The position numbers and the translations under genes are program-made. Source: Deltaproteobacteria bacterium RIFCSPHIGHO2_02_FULL_40_11 (GTDB lineage Bacteria; Bdellovibrionota; JACOXK01; 2-02-FULL-40-11). From it: 14,301 nucleotides of DNA. The DNA lies in contig MGRI01000111.1 in NCBI GenBank assembly GCA_001798105.1, positions 1 to 14,301 of the forward strand, in the 5' to 3' direction. The notes under the pieces were generated by a model. It worked only from the letters and a program-made list of their open reading frames with translations, had not been told where the DNA came from and made no database searches. Of the stretch, positions 6,795-14,301 are shown piece by piece; the stretch's first letter is position 1; every line of letters starts with the position of its first letter.

Positions 6795-7912
6795 CTGTCC
6801 ACCTCGCCTAAAACAATATCAAAGCTCCCAATAATGGCGACCACATCTGCAATCATTTCATTTCTAGAGACTTCGTCGAGACAACTAATCGCTGTAAAGC
6901 AGGGCGATTTTGCTTTGACGCGATAGGGTTTGAGCGAGCCATCAGAAACAATGTAGAATCCAAGTTCACCTCTTGGGTTTTCAACTTTTGTATAGGCTTC
7001 GCCTGCAGGTGGGCGCACTTTTCGAATCGGGGCACGAAATAAGCCTTCGGGAATTTGTTTTAAGGCTTGGCGTACGATTTTTAAAGATTCTCGCATCTCA
7101 CGCACGCGAACAATGTAGCGGTCCCAACAGTCGCCTACTGTGCCTTGTTCGCCACTTCCGACGGGGATATCAAACTCAAGTTCTGGATAAACAGAATAAG
7201 GTTCATCTTTTCTGAGGTCCCATTTTTTGCCAGAACCTCTTAAGTTTGGACCTGTGAGGCCATAACTAATGGCTGTGTCTAATGAAATTATTCCCACATT
7301 CGCCGTGCGATGAATAAAAATAGAATTGTAAGACAGAATCGTATCGATCTCATCGATTTTCGGTTCAAAATAATCGCAAAATTCTTTTATTTTTTCTTCG
7401 ATCCCAGGGGTTAAATCCATCCACACGCCCCCAATCCAAAGATAGTTATAAAGAAGCCTTGCGCCACTGGTCATTTCAAAAATATCTAAAATAAGTTCTC
7501 GGTCTCGAAAGCACCACATAAAAGGCGTAAAGGTGCCAACGTCTAGGCCAAATGTTCCAATGGCCAAAATGTGCGAAGCAATGCGATTGAGTTCTGCCAT
7601 AATCACACGAATGTATTCCGCGCGTTTTGGGATTTCCACTTGCATGAGTTTTTCAACGGCCATGGCATAGCCCATGTCGTTATTCATCGAAGCCACATAA
7701 TCCATGCGATCGACAAAAGGCATGACGCCCATGTAGTCGATATTTTCTGCATGTTTTTCAAAACAACGATGCAAATAACCAATGTGTGGGATGGCGCGCT
7801 TTACAATTTCGCCATCTGTGACAAGCTCCACCCGAAGCACACCGTGGGTAGAAGGGTGCTGCGGACCCATATTAATGCGAAGCTCTTGTGTTTGGAGTGT
7901 CGTCTCTGTCAT
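6791..7912 (-). CDS. nuoD: NADH-quinone oxidoreductase subunit D
   Basis: NuoD is the 49-kDa-type subunit that, with NuoB, forms the quinone-binding site of complex I. The 373-residue protein begins MTETTLQTQELRINMGPQHP and contains the family signatures GPQHPSTHG, HIGYLHRCFEK, DYVASMNND and the C-terminal ending DIVLGEVDR, with the FYIVSDGS segment near the end. NuoD resembles the large subunit of [NiFe] hydrogenases but lacks the nickel-ligating CxxC motifs, as expected. It is separate from NuoC, not a NuoCD fusion. The start at 7912 is chosen because its ATG overlaps the nuoC stop by one base (TAATG) and it fits the family N-terminus. A longer reading from 7984 would lie inside nuoC. Confidence 0.95.
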   Translation of the reverse strand: MTETTLQTQELRINMGPQHPSTHGVLRVELVTDGEIVKRAIPHIGYLHRCFEKHAENIDYMGVMPFVDRMDYVASMNNDMGYAMAVEKLMQVEIPKRAEYIRVIMAELNRIASHILAIGTFGLDVGTFTPFMWCFRDRELILDIFEMTSGARLLYNYLWIGGVWMDLTPGIEEKIKEFCDYFEPKIDEIDTILSYNSIFIHRTANVGIISLDTAISYGLTGPNLRGSGKKWDLRKDEPYSVYPELEFDIPVGSGEQGTVGDCWDRYIVRVREMRESLKIVRQALKQIPEGLFRAPIRKVRPPAGEAYTKVENPRGELGFYIVSDGSLKPYRVKAKSPCFTAISCLDEVSRNEMIADVVAIIGSFDIVLGEVDR

Positions 7913-8400
7913 TACATGCCTACCTTGATCCCGTGCCAGGTTTCTTGGGTTTTGTAATCTTTTCTTAAAGGGTAGCCTTCCCAATCATCTGGGAGTAAAA
8001 TTCTGCGAAGATCAGGGTGGTTTGAAAAATGGATTCCTAAAATGTCAAAAATTTCTCGCTCCAACCAATTGGCGCCTTTCCAAAGATCGAAAGCAGAATC
8101 CAATTTCGGATTTTCACGTTCTTGTAAGTGCACTTTGATCACCACTTTGTGTAAGTGGGTATAGGAATGTAGGTGGTATACAACCGAAAAATAGTCCTTA
8201 TAATCTACGCCGGAAATGCAAAGCAAGTTGTCAAACAAAAGTGAAGCTTCTTCTTTTAAATATTTTAAAACGGCATGATTTTTTTTGGCATCAATCATTA
8301 TAAATGCGTCACCTTTATATTTTTCATCAGGGATTTTAAGTTCCAAAACTCCATCTTGAAATTTCTCTTTCAGTTTTTTAAAAATATCTTCAAGGGTCAT
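7912..8400 (-). CDS. nuoC: NADH-quinone oxidoreductase subunit C
   Basis: NuoC is the 30-kDa-type structural subunit of the peripheral arm, placed beside NuoD and NuoB. The 162-residue protein contains the family motif WLEREIFDILGIHFSNHPDLRRILLPDDWEGYPLRKDY (about 113-150). In this motif the ERE-x-x-D-x-x-G and LRRILLPDDWEG-x-PLRKD parts are hallmarks of NuoC. It ends soon after that motif, close to the usual length for a stand-alone NuoC. Its ATG lies inside the nuoB stop (ATGA, 8397-8400) and its TAA overlaps the nuoD start. No clear sign of domain loss is seen. Confidence 0.95.
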   Translation of the reverse strand: MTLEDIFKKLKEKFQDGVLELKIPDEKYKGDAFIMIDAKKNHAVLKYLKEEASLLFDNLLCISGVDYKDYFSVVYHLHSYTHLHKVVIKVHLQERENPKLDSAFDLWKGANWLEREIFDILGIHFSNHPDLRRILLPDDWEGYPLRKDYKTQETWHGIKVGM

Positions 8401-8963
8401 GCGGACACCTGCCCTGTTTGAGATTTCGCGGGAAACCAGCGTTTTAAAGAAGCGCGTGTAATGGAATCTTTTCGAATTTTCTTTTGTAAAAGTAAAATAC
8501 CTTCAATCAGCGCTTCTGGGCGAGGAGGGCAGCCGGGGACATACACATCCACAGGAACCACGCGATCGACCCCTTTTAAAACATGGTAGCCATGTTGCCA
8601 ATAAGGGCCGCCATGTGTGGCGCAACTTCCCATGGAAATGACATACCGGGGTTCAGGCATTTGGTGATACAGCCTGGCCAAGCGTTCTCCCATTTTCAGC
8701 GTAACGGTGCCGGCAACAATCATAAGGTCGGCTTGCCTGGGGGAGGCACGAAAAACACCGGCCCCAAAGCGATCCAGATCGTATCTGGGAGAACCCACCG
8801 TCATCATTTCAATGGCACAACAGGCCAAGCCAAATGTAAAAGGCCAAATGGCAGAATACCGCGCCCAATTAGAAATTTTATCTACCGTTGTGAGCAATAT
8901 ATTTTCACCCACAATTTCATCGAGTTTTTTTTGCGTTTCTTCGGGAAGTTGAATTGTACCCAT
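8397..8963 (-). CDS. nuoB: NADH-quinone oxidoreductase subunit B
   Basis: NuoB holds the N2 4Fe-4S cluster, the last in the chain before quinone. Counting from the longest reading (TTG 8981), the cluster cysteines are C54 and C55 (LACCAIEM), C120 (SMGSCATHGGPY) and C151 (VPGCPPRPEAL), the complete NuoB set. The start is unsure. ATG 8963 gives 188 residues and is used here; TTG 8981 gives 194. Neither has a good ribosome site, since GGA lies only 2 bases before the TTG. It is the first gene of the minus-strand operon. The gene ahead of it is divergent, so no nuoA precedes it, unlike most nuo operons. Short sequence and codon pattern are normal. Confidence 0.93.
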   Translation of the reverse strand: MGTIQLPEETQKKLDEIVGENILLTTVDKISNWARYSAIWPFTFGLACCAIEMMTVGSPRYDLDRFGAGVFRASPRQADLMIVAGTVTLKMGERLARLYHQMPEPRYVISMGSCATHGGPYWQHGYHVLKGVDRVVPVDVYVPGCPPRPEALIEGILLLQKKIRKDSITRASLKRWFPAKSQTGQVSA

Positions 8964-9010
8964 GTACAAATTGTGTAGCAATTCCAGGTGGTTTGTTCAA
9001 GTTAAATTGC

Positions 9011-9038
9011 TTGCGTTCAATCATTTCTTAAGTAATAT
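9011..9038 (+). promoter_or_regulatory. Possible promoter for the FAD oxidoreductase gene in the divergent gap
   Basis: The gap between nuoB and the oxidoreductase gene (8964-9046) must hold the start signals for both directions. TTGCGT at 9011-9016 and TAATAT at 9033-9038 are spaced by 16 bases and could be -35 and -10 elements for the plus strand. This would start transcription at, or just before, the start codon, giving an almost leaderless mRNA. That would fit the poor ribosome site. No convincing minus-strand promoter was found. Confidence 0.25.
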
Positions 9039-9046
9039 TTTTGCAC

Positions 9047-10273
9047 ATGCCATCCTATGACATCATCATTATCGGTGGTGGGCTGATTGGAAGTTCTGTT
9101 GCCTACCATCTTTCTAAAACAGGTTCCAAAAATATCGCCCTTTTAGATATTGATTTGGAAGGAAAATATTCATCTTCGGAACTGAATGCCGGTGGCATTC
9201 GTACACTTTGGTGGCATGATGTAAATGTTGAGCTTTCCAAAGCCACGATTTCATTTTTGGAAACGGATCCCCAAAATTTTGGATTTCGCCAAAAAGGGTA
9301 TTTGTGGTTGCACGATGCCAAAAGTTGGAAGACCTATCAGGACCACCAAGGTATTTTTCAAAAGCATCAGATTTCAATTGAAGAGCTCGCAGTTGAAGAT
9401 CTTAAAAATAGGGCTCCCTTTTTAGATAAAACAGACGACCTGGTGGGAGCTACCTATTCTGCCAAAGATGGGATTTTTAATCCCAACTTATTGAAACAAT
9501 ATTTTCGATCTGAGGCTAAAAAACAGGGTGTTTCATTGATCGATGGGGCGCGTGTGGTCGATATTGGTAAAAAAGAAAAGGGTTTAGAAATTATTTATGA
9601 AAATTTATGTGTTGAGCAAAAAAAACCAAACCTAGAAGATGTGTTTGGAATTTTAGCCAAGGCCCAAGAACCCCATTTTCAGGAAAAAATAAAAATAAAA
9701 ACAGATGTTTTGGTAAATGCAGCTGGCGCTTGGGCAAAAAATATCTCACGTTTATATGGACATAAAATTGATTGTTATCCGGTTCGAAGACAAGTTTCCA
9801 TTTTTGATTGCCAAGGGTTGGATTTATCTGGGCAGGGAATGATTGTGGATTCCAGTGGGGTTTATTTTCACGCAGAAGCCAAGCATATTTTGGCAGGGTA
9901 TGCCACCCCCAATGAGCCTTCTGGATATAATTTTAAATATGATGGCGATTTGTTTTTTGAAAAAGAAATTTGGCCCAGACTGTATCAACGCATGACCCGA
10001 GCCGAAGCTTTAAAGCATTTAACCGGATGGGCGGGGCTTTATTCTGTTACCCCGGATCGAAGTGGGGTGATGGGCTGCGTGGATCCCAAGTATAAAATTT
10101 ATGAAGCGCATTCTTTTACAGGGCGTGGGGCCATGCAATCTTATGGTGTGGGACTTGCGTTAAGTGAATTGATTACTTTTAGAAAATATCAATCGATTGA
10201 TGCCAGTGCATTGCATCCAAAACGCTTCCATTCGGCGCATGGAAAATTGCTTTACGAAGGGATGCACATTTAA
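9047..10273 (+). CDS. FAD-dependent oxidoreductase, DAO family
   Basis: A 408-residue flavoprotein of the D-amino-acid/sarcosine/glycine oxidase superfamily. It starts with the FAD-binding Rossmann motif YDIIIIGGGLIGSSVAYHL (G10, G12, G15), followed by an acidic residue and the SELNAGGIR segment that in the family lies near FAD. It has the VLVNAAGAWAK segment in the middle and the C-terminal signature GWAGLYSVTPDRSGVMG, then FTGRGAMQSYGVGLALSELI. Substrate is not evident. About 30 extra residues (near 185-215) precede the NAAGAW segment. It lies divergent from nuoB, and mitochondrial FOXRED1, a complex I assembly factor, belongs to the same superfamily, but orthology is only a possibility. 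ATG 9047 is used; TTG 9041 would add two residues. Elongation factor P begins 13 bases after the stop. Confidence 0.85.
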   Translation: MPSYDIIIIGGGLIGSSVAYHLSKTGSKNIALLDIDLEGKYSSSELNAGGIRTLWWHDVNVELSKATISFLETDPQNFGFRQKGYLWLHDAKSWKTYQDHQGIFQKHQISIEELAVEDLKNRAPFLDKTDDLVGATYSAKDGIFNPNLLKQYFRSEAKKQGVSLIDGARVVDIGKKEKGLEIIYENLCVEQKKPNLEDVFGILAKAQEPHFQEKIKIKTDVLVNAAGAWAKNISRLYGHKIDCYPVRRQVSIFDCQGLDLSGQGMIVDSSGVYFHAEAKHILAGYATPNEPSGYNFKYDGDLFFEKEIWPRLYQRMTRAEALKHLTGWAGLYSVTPDRSGVMGCVDPKYKIYEAHSFTGRGAMQSYGVGLALSELITFRKYQSIDASALHPKRFHSAHGKLLYEGMHI

Positions 10274-10286
10274 TATAATAAAATCA

Positions 10287-10850
10287 ATGATTTCGGCTAC
10301 ACAACTTCGCGTCGGTATGGTGATTAAAGAAAACGGTGGACTCCATCGTGTGATGTACGTTCACCATGCAACGCCTGGAAACAAACGCGGCTTTATTCAA
10401 GCCAAACTTCGAAATCTCGATTCGGGGCTTCAAAAAGAAATGCGTTATGCTTCCAGCGATAAAGTTGAAAAAGCGCATTTGGATCATCGTCAAATGGAAT
10501 ATTTGTATCAGGATCAAGATGAGTTTTTTTTCATGGATATGCAAAATCATGAACAAATCTCTTTAGGAAGAGATAAGGTTGGAGATATCGATTCTTACCT
10601 GAGTCCCAACCAAAGTGTTGTCGTTGTGTTTTTTGAGGGAAAAGCCATGTCCTGTGAACTCCCCAAATCCGTTGACTTAACTGTTACGTCTACCGTTCCA
10701 GGTTTGAAGACAGCCACTGTGACAAGTTCTACAAAACCTGCAACTTTAGAAACCGGATTGGTGGTCCAAGTCCCTCAGTTTGTGAAACAAGGAGATATTG
10801 TACGCATTGATACGACCAACAATGCGTATATCGAACGCGTCAAAAATTAA
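10287..10850 (+). CDS. efp: Elongation factor P
   Basis: EF-P binds between the P and E sites of the ribosome and relieves stalling at consecutive prolines. The 187-residue protein has the three-domain order of EF-P and typical length: an N-terminal KOW-like domain (MISATQLRVGMVIKENGGLHRV), a middle domain (VVVVFFEGKAMSCELPKSVDL), and a C-terminal OB domain ending VQVPQFVKQGDIVRIDTTNNAYIERVKN. The functional loop reads HHATPGNKRGFIQAKLRN. Aligned on the PG pair, the tip residue (E. coli K34) is Asn32, with Lys33 and Arg34 next. ATG 10287 is the correct start; an upstream ATG at 10197 lies inside the preceding gene. There is no clear ribosome site. It is 13 bases after the flavoprotein gene and 24 bases before the CpXC gene. 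Confidence 0.95.
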   Translation: MISATQLRVGMVIKENGGLHRVMYVHHATPGNKRGFIQAKLRNLDSGLQKEMRYASSDKVEKAHLDHRQMEYLYQDQDEFFFMDMQNHEQISLGRDKVGDIDSYLSPNQSVVVVFFEGKAMSCELPKSVDLTVTSTVPGLKTATVTSSTKPATLETGLVVQVPQFVKQGDIVRIDTTNNAYIERVKN

Positions 10851-10874
10851 TGTAGTTTTAAACGTGAGCGATGG

Positions 10875-11537
10875 ATGGCAGAAAGTCGGTCCTTCCAGTT
10901 GAATTGCGCATGCGGTCATGAGTTTGAAACCATTCTTTGGGATTCTATTAATGTCACAGAGAATAAGGGTCTCAAATCCCAACTTCTGAATGGTGAAATT
11001 AATATTATTCAGTGTCCCAAGTGTAAGAAAAAATCCTATATTGAAAAAGAATTGCTCTACCATGACATGGATTTAAAACTGTGGATTCGGATGTATCCCC
11101 AGATGGATCGCCCCAAGTGGCCTTCTTTAGAAGATGAAATGGGACAAAAGCTTCAGCAAAAATTAAAATTAGATGCGTACGCATTCCGAATGGTGTTTGG
11201 CAGAGACGAGTTGGTTGAAAAAGTTCGTATTTTTGATTCCGGGTTGGATGATCGCGTGATTGAGCTTTTAAAATTGCGGGTCGTTCAAGAAGATGAGTCT
11301 TTAAAAGATGCGCATGATGTACGGATTGCTTTTAGTCGATACATTCCGGAAGATGCTGAAATTCAATTGCATGTGTATAGCCAACAAAACAATGTCTCTC
11401 AAACCGTCATTGTGTCTTTTGATCATTATGTGGAAATTGAAGAATCTCAAGAACACTTGGCGGCCCCCAAAGATGAAAGCCAGAAAATTTGTCATGGGAG
11501 TTACGTGAATCTCTCAAAAAGTCGCATTCTACATTAA
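10875..11537 (+). CDS. CpXC-domain protein of unknown function
   Basis: The 220-residue protein has an N-terminal zinc-finger-like region with C11, C13, C47 and C50 (NCACGHEF ... QCPKCKKKS). It also has the LLNGEINIIQCPKC and LLYHDMDLKLWIRMYP segments that mark the CpXC family, whose function is not known. The four cysteines probably bind zinc. The rest (about 80-220) has no motif I recognise and looks cytoplasmic, with no signal or membrane segment. It follows efp after 24 bases, probably in the same transcript. The ATG at 10875 has only a weak ribosome site. No operon function can be deduced beyond co-expression with efp. Confidence 0.8.
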   Translation: MAESRSFQLNCACGHEFETILWDSINVTENKGLKSQLLNGEINIIQCPKCKKKSYIEKELLYHDMDLKLWIRMYPQMDRPKWPSLEDEMGQKLQQKLKLDAYAFRMVFGRDELVEKVRIFDSGLDDRVIELLKLRVVQEDESLKDAHDVRIAFSRYIPEDAEIQLHVYSQQNNVSQTVIVSFDHYVEIEESQEHLAAPKDESQKICHGSYVNLSKSRILH

Positions 11538-11678
11538 GACGCAATACAATAAAGACGTTAGAACTGCAGAAATCATGAGGCAAATCATATAAATGAAAAT
11601 TGCCCGAGAATGCATACCTTAAAAGTATCATTTTTCAGTTGAAATGTCACTTTCATGAGTGATATGCGTTAACATGCG

Positions 11679-12971
11679 ATGCCAAAACCTGTCATTATTG
11701 ATGGTCTACGTACGCCCTTTGTAAAAGCGGGAGCGCATTTTGATGCTTTGGGTGCGCACGATTTGGGGCGAATGGTCGTCAGTGAACTTTTGTGCAGGCT
11801 GGATCTTTCTTCGAAAGAGATTGAGGATGTCATTTATGGCAATATTAGCCAAGATTCCAAGACCGCAAATCCCGCCCGTGTGATTGCGTTAAATGCCGGT
11901 ATCCCGCGCCATGTTCCCGCGCACACGGTGGCCAGGAATTGTGCCTCTGGCATGGAAGCCATCGCCGAAGCCAGCGATAAAATTCGCTTAGGGGAATCCT
12001 CGATTGTGATGTGTGGCGGAACAGAATCCATGAGCAATATTCCGCTGATTTTCCCCAAAAAATATGCACTTTTTTTGTCAAAGCTGATGCGTGCAAAGTC
12101 TTTGCTTCAAAAAATAAAAGTTTTGAGTGAATTTCGATTGTCTTTTTATCGTCCTCGAATTGCGCTTTTAGAAGGGCTGACCGATCCATTTTGTGGCTTA
12201 TCGATGGGACAAACAGCGGAAGTTTTGGCCCGAGAATGGCAGATTTCACGCGATGACCAAGATCAATATGCGCTACAAAGCCACGAGCGTACATTAAAAG
12301 CCCAAGACGATGGAAAGTTCTTACAAGAAATGATGGCTGTCTATGTCCCTCCCAAGTATGATGTTGTGGTGACAGAAGATATTGGCCCCAGAAGGGATCA
12401 GTCTTTTGAAAAGCTCCAAAAATTAAAACCTGTTTTTGATCGGTATTATGGGACAGTTACGGCGGGGAACAGTTGTCAAATTACAGATGGCGCGGTGAGT
12501 TTGGTTGTGATGAGCGAAGAAAAGGCCAGTGTTTTGGGATATTCGCCGCTTGCAAAAATAAAATCGTATGCATTTTCAGGCTGCGACCCAAAGCGAATGG
12601 GCTTAGGGCCTGTGTTTGCAGCAAAAAAAGCTTTGGACAAGGCAGGGCTTACTGTGCGTGATATCGGACTTTGGGAAATTAACGAAGCCTTTGCGACCCA
12701 AGTCATGGCCGTTTTAAAAGCATTTGGAAGCCAAAAATTTGCAAAAGAAAAATTGGGGCTTTCAAATGCATTAGGAGAGATTGATCCCGAAACGTTAAAT
12801 GTCAATGGCGGCGCCATTGCTTTAGGGCATCCTGTCGGCGCCAGTGGGGCACGTATTGTTTTAACCTTGATGAAAGAAATGCAAAGAAGAAATGTTCAGT
12901 TCGGTTTGGCCACATTGTGTGTCGGCGGTGGGCAAGGCGGAGCCATGATTTTAGAAAGGGTTGGATCATGA
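11679..12971 (+). CDS. fadI: Acetyl-CoA C-acyltransferase (3-ketoacyl-CoA thiolase), FadI-like
   Basis: This thiolase splits 3-ketoacyl-CoA with CoA to release acetyl-CoA in the last step of beta-oxidation. The 430-residue protein has the nucleophile C88 in NCASGMEA, the NEAF motif at 335-338, H384 in GGAIALGHPVGASG, and the second catalytic cysteine C414 in CVGGGQGGAMILE, so all active-site residues are present. The length and the insertion around 120-170 fit the FadI-type rather than the shorter FadA-type thiolase. Its stop overlaps the next start in an ATGA arrangement (12968-12971), coupling it to the FadJ-like gene. That order, thiolase then multifunctional subunit, is the fadIJ order. 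The 141-base gap before it has no clear ribosome site near ATG 11679. The gene symbol is assigned by architecture and context. Confidence 0.9.
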   Translation: MPKPVIIDGLRTPFVKAGAHFDALGAHDLGRMVVSELLCRLDLSSKEIEDVIYGNISQDSKTANPARVIALNAGIPRHVPAHTVARNCASGMEAIAEASDKIRLGESSIVMCGGTESMSNIPLIFPKKYALFLSKLMRAKSLLQKIKVLSEFRLSFYRPRIALLEGLTDPFCGLSMGQTAEVLAREWQISRDDQDQYALQSHERTLKAQDDGKFLQEMMAVYVPPKYDVVVTEDIGPRRDQSFEKLQKLKPVFDRYYGTVTAGNSCQITDGAVSLVVMSEEKASVLGYSPLAKIKSYAFSGCDPKRMGLGPVFAAKKALDKAGLTVRDIGLWEINEAFATQVMAVLKAFGSQKFAKEKLGLSNALGEIDPETLNVNGGAIALGHPVGASGARIVLTLMKEMQRRNVQFGLATLCVGGGQGGAMILERVGS

Positions 12972-14301
12972 GCGCTTTCCACGTTGACATTAAAAATCAG
13001 ATTGCCATTTTGACCTTCGACTTGGAAGGTGAAAAAATTAATAAAATTTCTTCTGAAGTGGGCAAAGAACTTGAAACCATTTTGAACCGTCTCAAAGTGG
13101 AAGAAGGATTGAAGGGCTTAATTTTAATCAGTGCCAAGCCCGATATTTTTATTGCAGGCGCAGATATCAATGAAATTTTATCCATTACAACCTCTCAAGA
13201 AGGCACAGAAAAATCGCTCGATGCCCAAAGATTACCGACCCTCGTTGAACACCTTCCATTTCCAACGGTTGCAGCCATTCATGGTGCGTGTTTGGGCGGC
13301 GGAACCGAGCTTGCGTTGGGGTTTAAATATCGCATTGCGACCGATGACCCTAAAACCAAAATTGGATTACCTGAAGTTTCGCTTGGGATTTTACCCGGTA
13401 TGGGCGGATGCGTTCGGCTCCCAAAACTGGTTGGGCTTCAAAACGCATTGGATATGATTTTAGCCGCCAAATCATGGCAGGCCCAGAAATGTTTAAAAAC
13501 AGGGTTGGTCGATGAAGTGGTTCCCAAAGAAATTTTATTGGAGCGCGCCATTCAAGTGATCGAGCTTGGGCTTTGGAAAAAGAAAAAAAGAAAAAAACTG
13601 ACGCTGTTGTCACTTCTTTTAGAGCAAAATCGATTGGGACGAAACTTGGTTTATAAGAAAGCCAAGGAACAGATTTTGAAAAAAACGGGGGGACATTATC
13701 CCGCGCCACTCAAAGCTTTGGATGTTATTTATGAAACCTTAGATCATGGCATTACAGATGCTTTAAAAATTGAGGCCCAAGGATTTGGGGATCTTTCAGA
13801 TACTGGGGTCAGTAAAAACTTAATTGGTATTTTCTTTTTACAAGAAAAAATGAAAAAACAAAAAGGGGTAGAGGATCCCAATATTCAACCCAGAAAAATT
13901 GAAAGCAGTGCTGTGATTGGGGCCGGGGCCATGGGCGGCGGGATTGCCCAACTTTTAAGTTTTAAAGATATTTCGACCCGACTCAAAGACATTCATGAAA
14001 AAGCGGTGGCACAAGGGTTAGCGCATGCACATGCGTTGTATGCAAAACTTGTGGAGCGTAAAAAGCTGACAAAGCGCGAACTGGATCAAAAAATGTCTCT
14101 CATTCATCCCACGACAGATTACACAGGGTTCAAACATGCAGACATGGCCATTGAAGCTGTGGTTGAAAACATTGAAGTAAAACAAAAAGTATTTTTAGAG
14201 CTTGAAAAAAGAATGCATCCGCAGGCGATTTTAGCGACGAATACATCTTCTTTGTCAATTTCTGACATTGGCGAAAATTGTAGCAAGAAAGATCGTGTGA
14301 T
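12968..14301 (+). CDS. fadJ: Fatty acid oxidation complex alpha subunit (enoyl-CoA hydratase/3-hydroxyacyl-CoA dehydrogenase), partial
   Basis: The gene runs off the window end; 444 codons are visible of a protein that is about 700 residues in the family. It hydrates enoyl-CoA and oxidises the resulting 3-hydroxyacyl-CoA with NAD, feeding the thiolase encoded just upstream. The N-terminal crotonase domain has oxyanion-hole segments IAGADI (62-67) and GACLGG (106-111), and both catalytic glutamates, E114 (GGTELALG) and E136 (GLPEVSLG). The dehydrogenase domain begins with the NAD-binding VIGAGAMGGGIAQ (G318, G320, G323) and includes the family AIEAVVEN segment. A very lysine-rich stretch (WKKKKRKK at about 199-206) comes from an A-rich tract near 13574-13599; the reading frame stays intact. 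ATG 12968 overlaps the thiolase stop. Full length and the C-terminal domain cannot be judged. Confidence 0.93.
   Translation, partial: MSAFHVDIKNQIAILTFDLEGEKINKISSEVGKELETILNRLKVEEGLKGLILISAKPDIFIAGADINEILSITTSQEGTEKSLDAQRLPTLVEHLPFPTVAAIHGACLGGGTELALGFKYRIATDDPKTKIGLPEVSLGILPGMGGCVRLPKLVGLQNALDMILAAKSWQAQKCLKTGLVDEVVPKEILLERAIQVIELGLWKKKKRKKLTLLSLLLEQNRLGRNLVYKKAKEQILKKTGGHYPAPLKALDVIYETLDHGITDALKIEAQGFGDLSDTGVSKNLIGIFFLQEKMKKQKGVEDPNIQPRKIESSAVIGAGAMGGGIAQLLSFKDISTRLKDIHEKAVAQGLAHAHALYAKLVERKKLTKRELDQKMSLIHPTTDYTGFKHADMAIEAVVENIEVKQKVFLELEKRMHPQAILATNTSSLSISDIGENCSKKDRV

Noticed and set aside
8583..8978. Plus-strand open frame of 131 codons opposite nuoB
   Set aside because: It is fully antisense to a well-identified nuoB and shows no protein signature.
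11538..11678. Promoter or riboswitch before the fadI-like gene
   Set aside because: TTGAAA at 11639-11644 has no convincing -10 at the right spacing, and I see no stable structure or known RNA motif.
13570..13600. A-rich tract in fadJ as a frameshift or sequencing error
   Set aside because: The frame continues on both sides with correct family sequence, so the tract simply encodes lysines.

Overview
The window looks like a chromosomal segment from a free-living Gram-negative bacterium, perhaps an uncultured deltaproteobacterial or Bdellovibrionota-like lineage. The clues are moderate-to-low GC judged by eye, a nuo-type respiratory cluster, a fadIJ-type beta-oxidation operon, a secreted protein with a signal peptide, and a dRS3-like palindrome. 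Taxonomy is inference only. No tRNA, rRNA, CRISPR array or transposase was seen.

Layout. (1) 1-951, plus strand: the 3' end of an IscA/HesB-type Fe-S protein with an unusual Cys/Gly/His tail, then an Mrp/ApbC-family P-loop ATPase, a plausible Fe-S cluster assembly pair. (2) 1012-3490, plus: an MFS transporter and a secreted protein with a Cys...His...Asp-Pro-Asn pattern like papain-fold peptidases. (3) 3534-4274, plus: a PIN-domain toxin and a small downstream protein that looks like its antitoxin. This stretch appears more AT-rich than its surroundings and may be accessory. (4) 8963-4277, minus: a tightly coupled operon nuoB-nuoC-nuoD-nuoI, followed by a 671-residue membrane Fe-S oxidoreductase (NarI-like membrane domain, two 4Fe-4S motifs, two CCG domains). 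The subunits normally found between and around these nuo genes (A, E, F, G, H, J-N) are absent here. (5) 9047-11537, plus: an FAD-dependent DAO-family oxidoreductase divergent from nuoB, then elongation factor P and a CpXC-domain protein. (6) 11679-14301, plus: a thiolase (FadI-like) overlapping the start of a FadJ-like multifunctional beta-oxidation protein that runs off the window.

How the genes may work together. FadI and FadJ would carry out the later steps of fatty-acid beta-oxidation. The membrane Fe-S protein has the architecture of EMO, the EtfAB:menaquinone oxidoreductase that passes acyl-CoA dehydrogenase electrons to quinone, so the window could hold both beta-oxidation enzymes and part of their electron outlet. 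The NuoBCDI set would form the quinone-side peripheral arm of complex I or of a related oxidoreductase; its membrane and NADH-oxidising parts must be elsewhere or missing. The DAO-family flavoprotein beside nuoB could be metabolic or, more speculatively, related to the complex I assembly factor FOXRED1.

The most interesting points are the reduced nuo cluster joined to an EMO-like gene, a palindromic dRS3-like repeat translated in frame between that protein's CCG domains, the metal-binding tail on the HesB protein beside an Mrp lacking the usual CxxC, the candidate secreted cysteine peptidase, and an EF-P whose modification loop carries Asn where Lys or Arg is expected.
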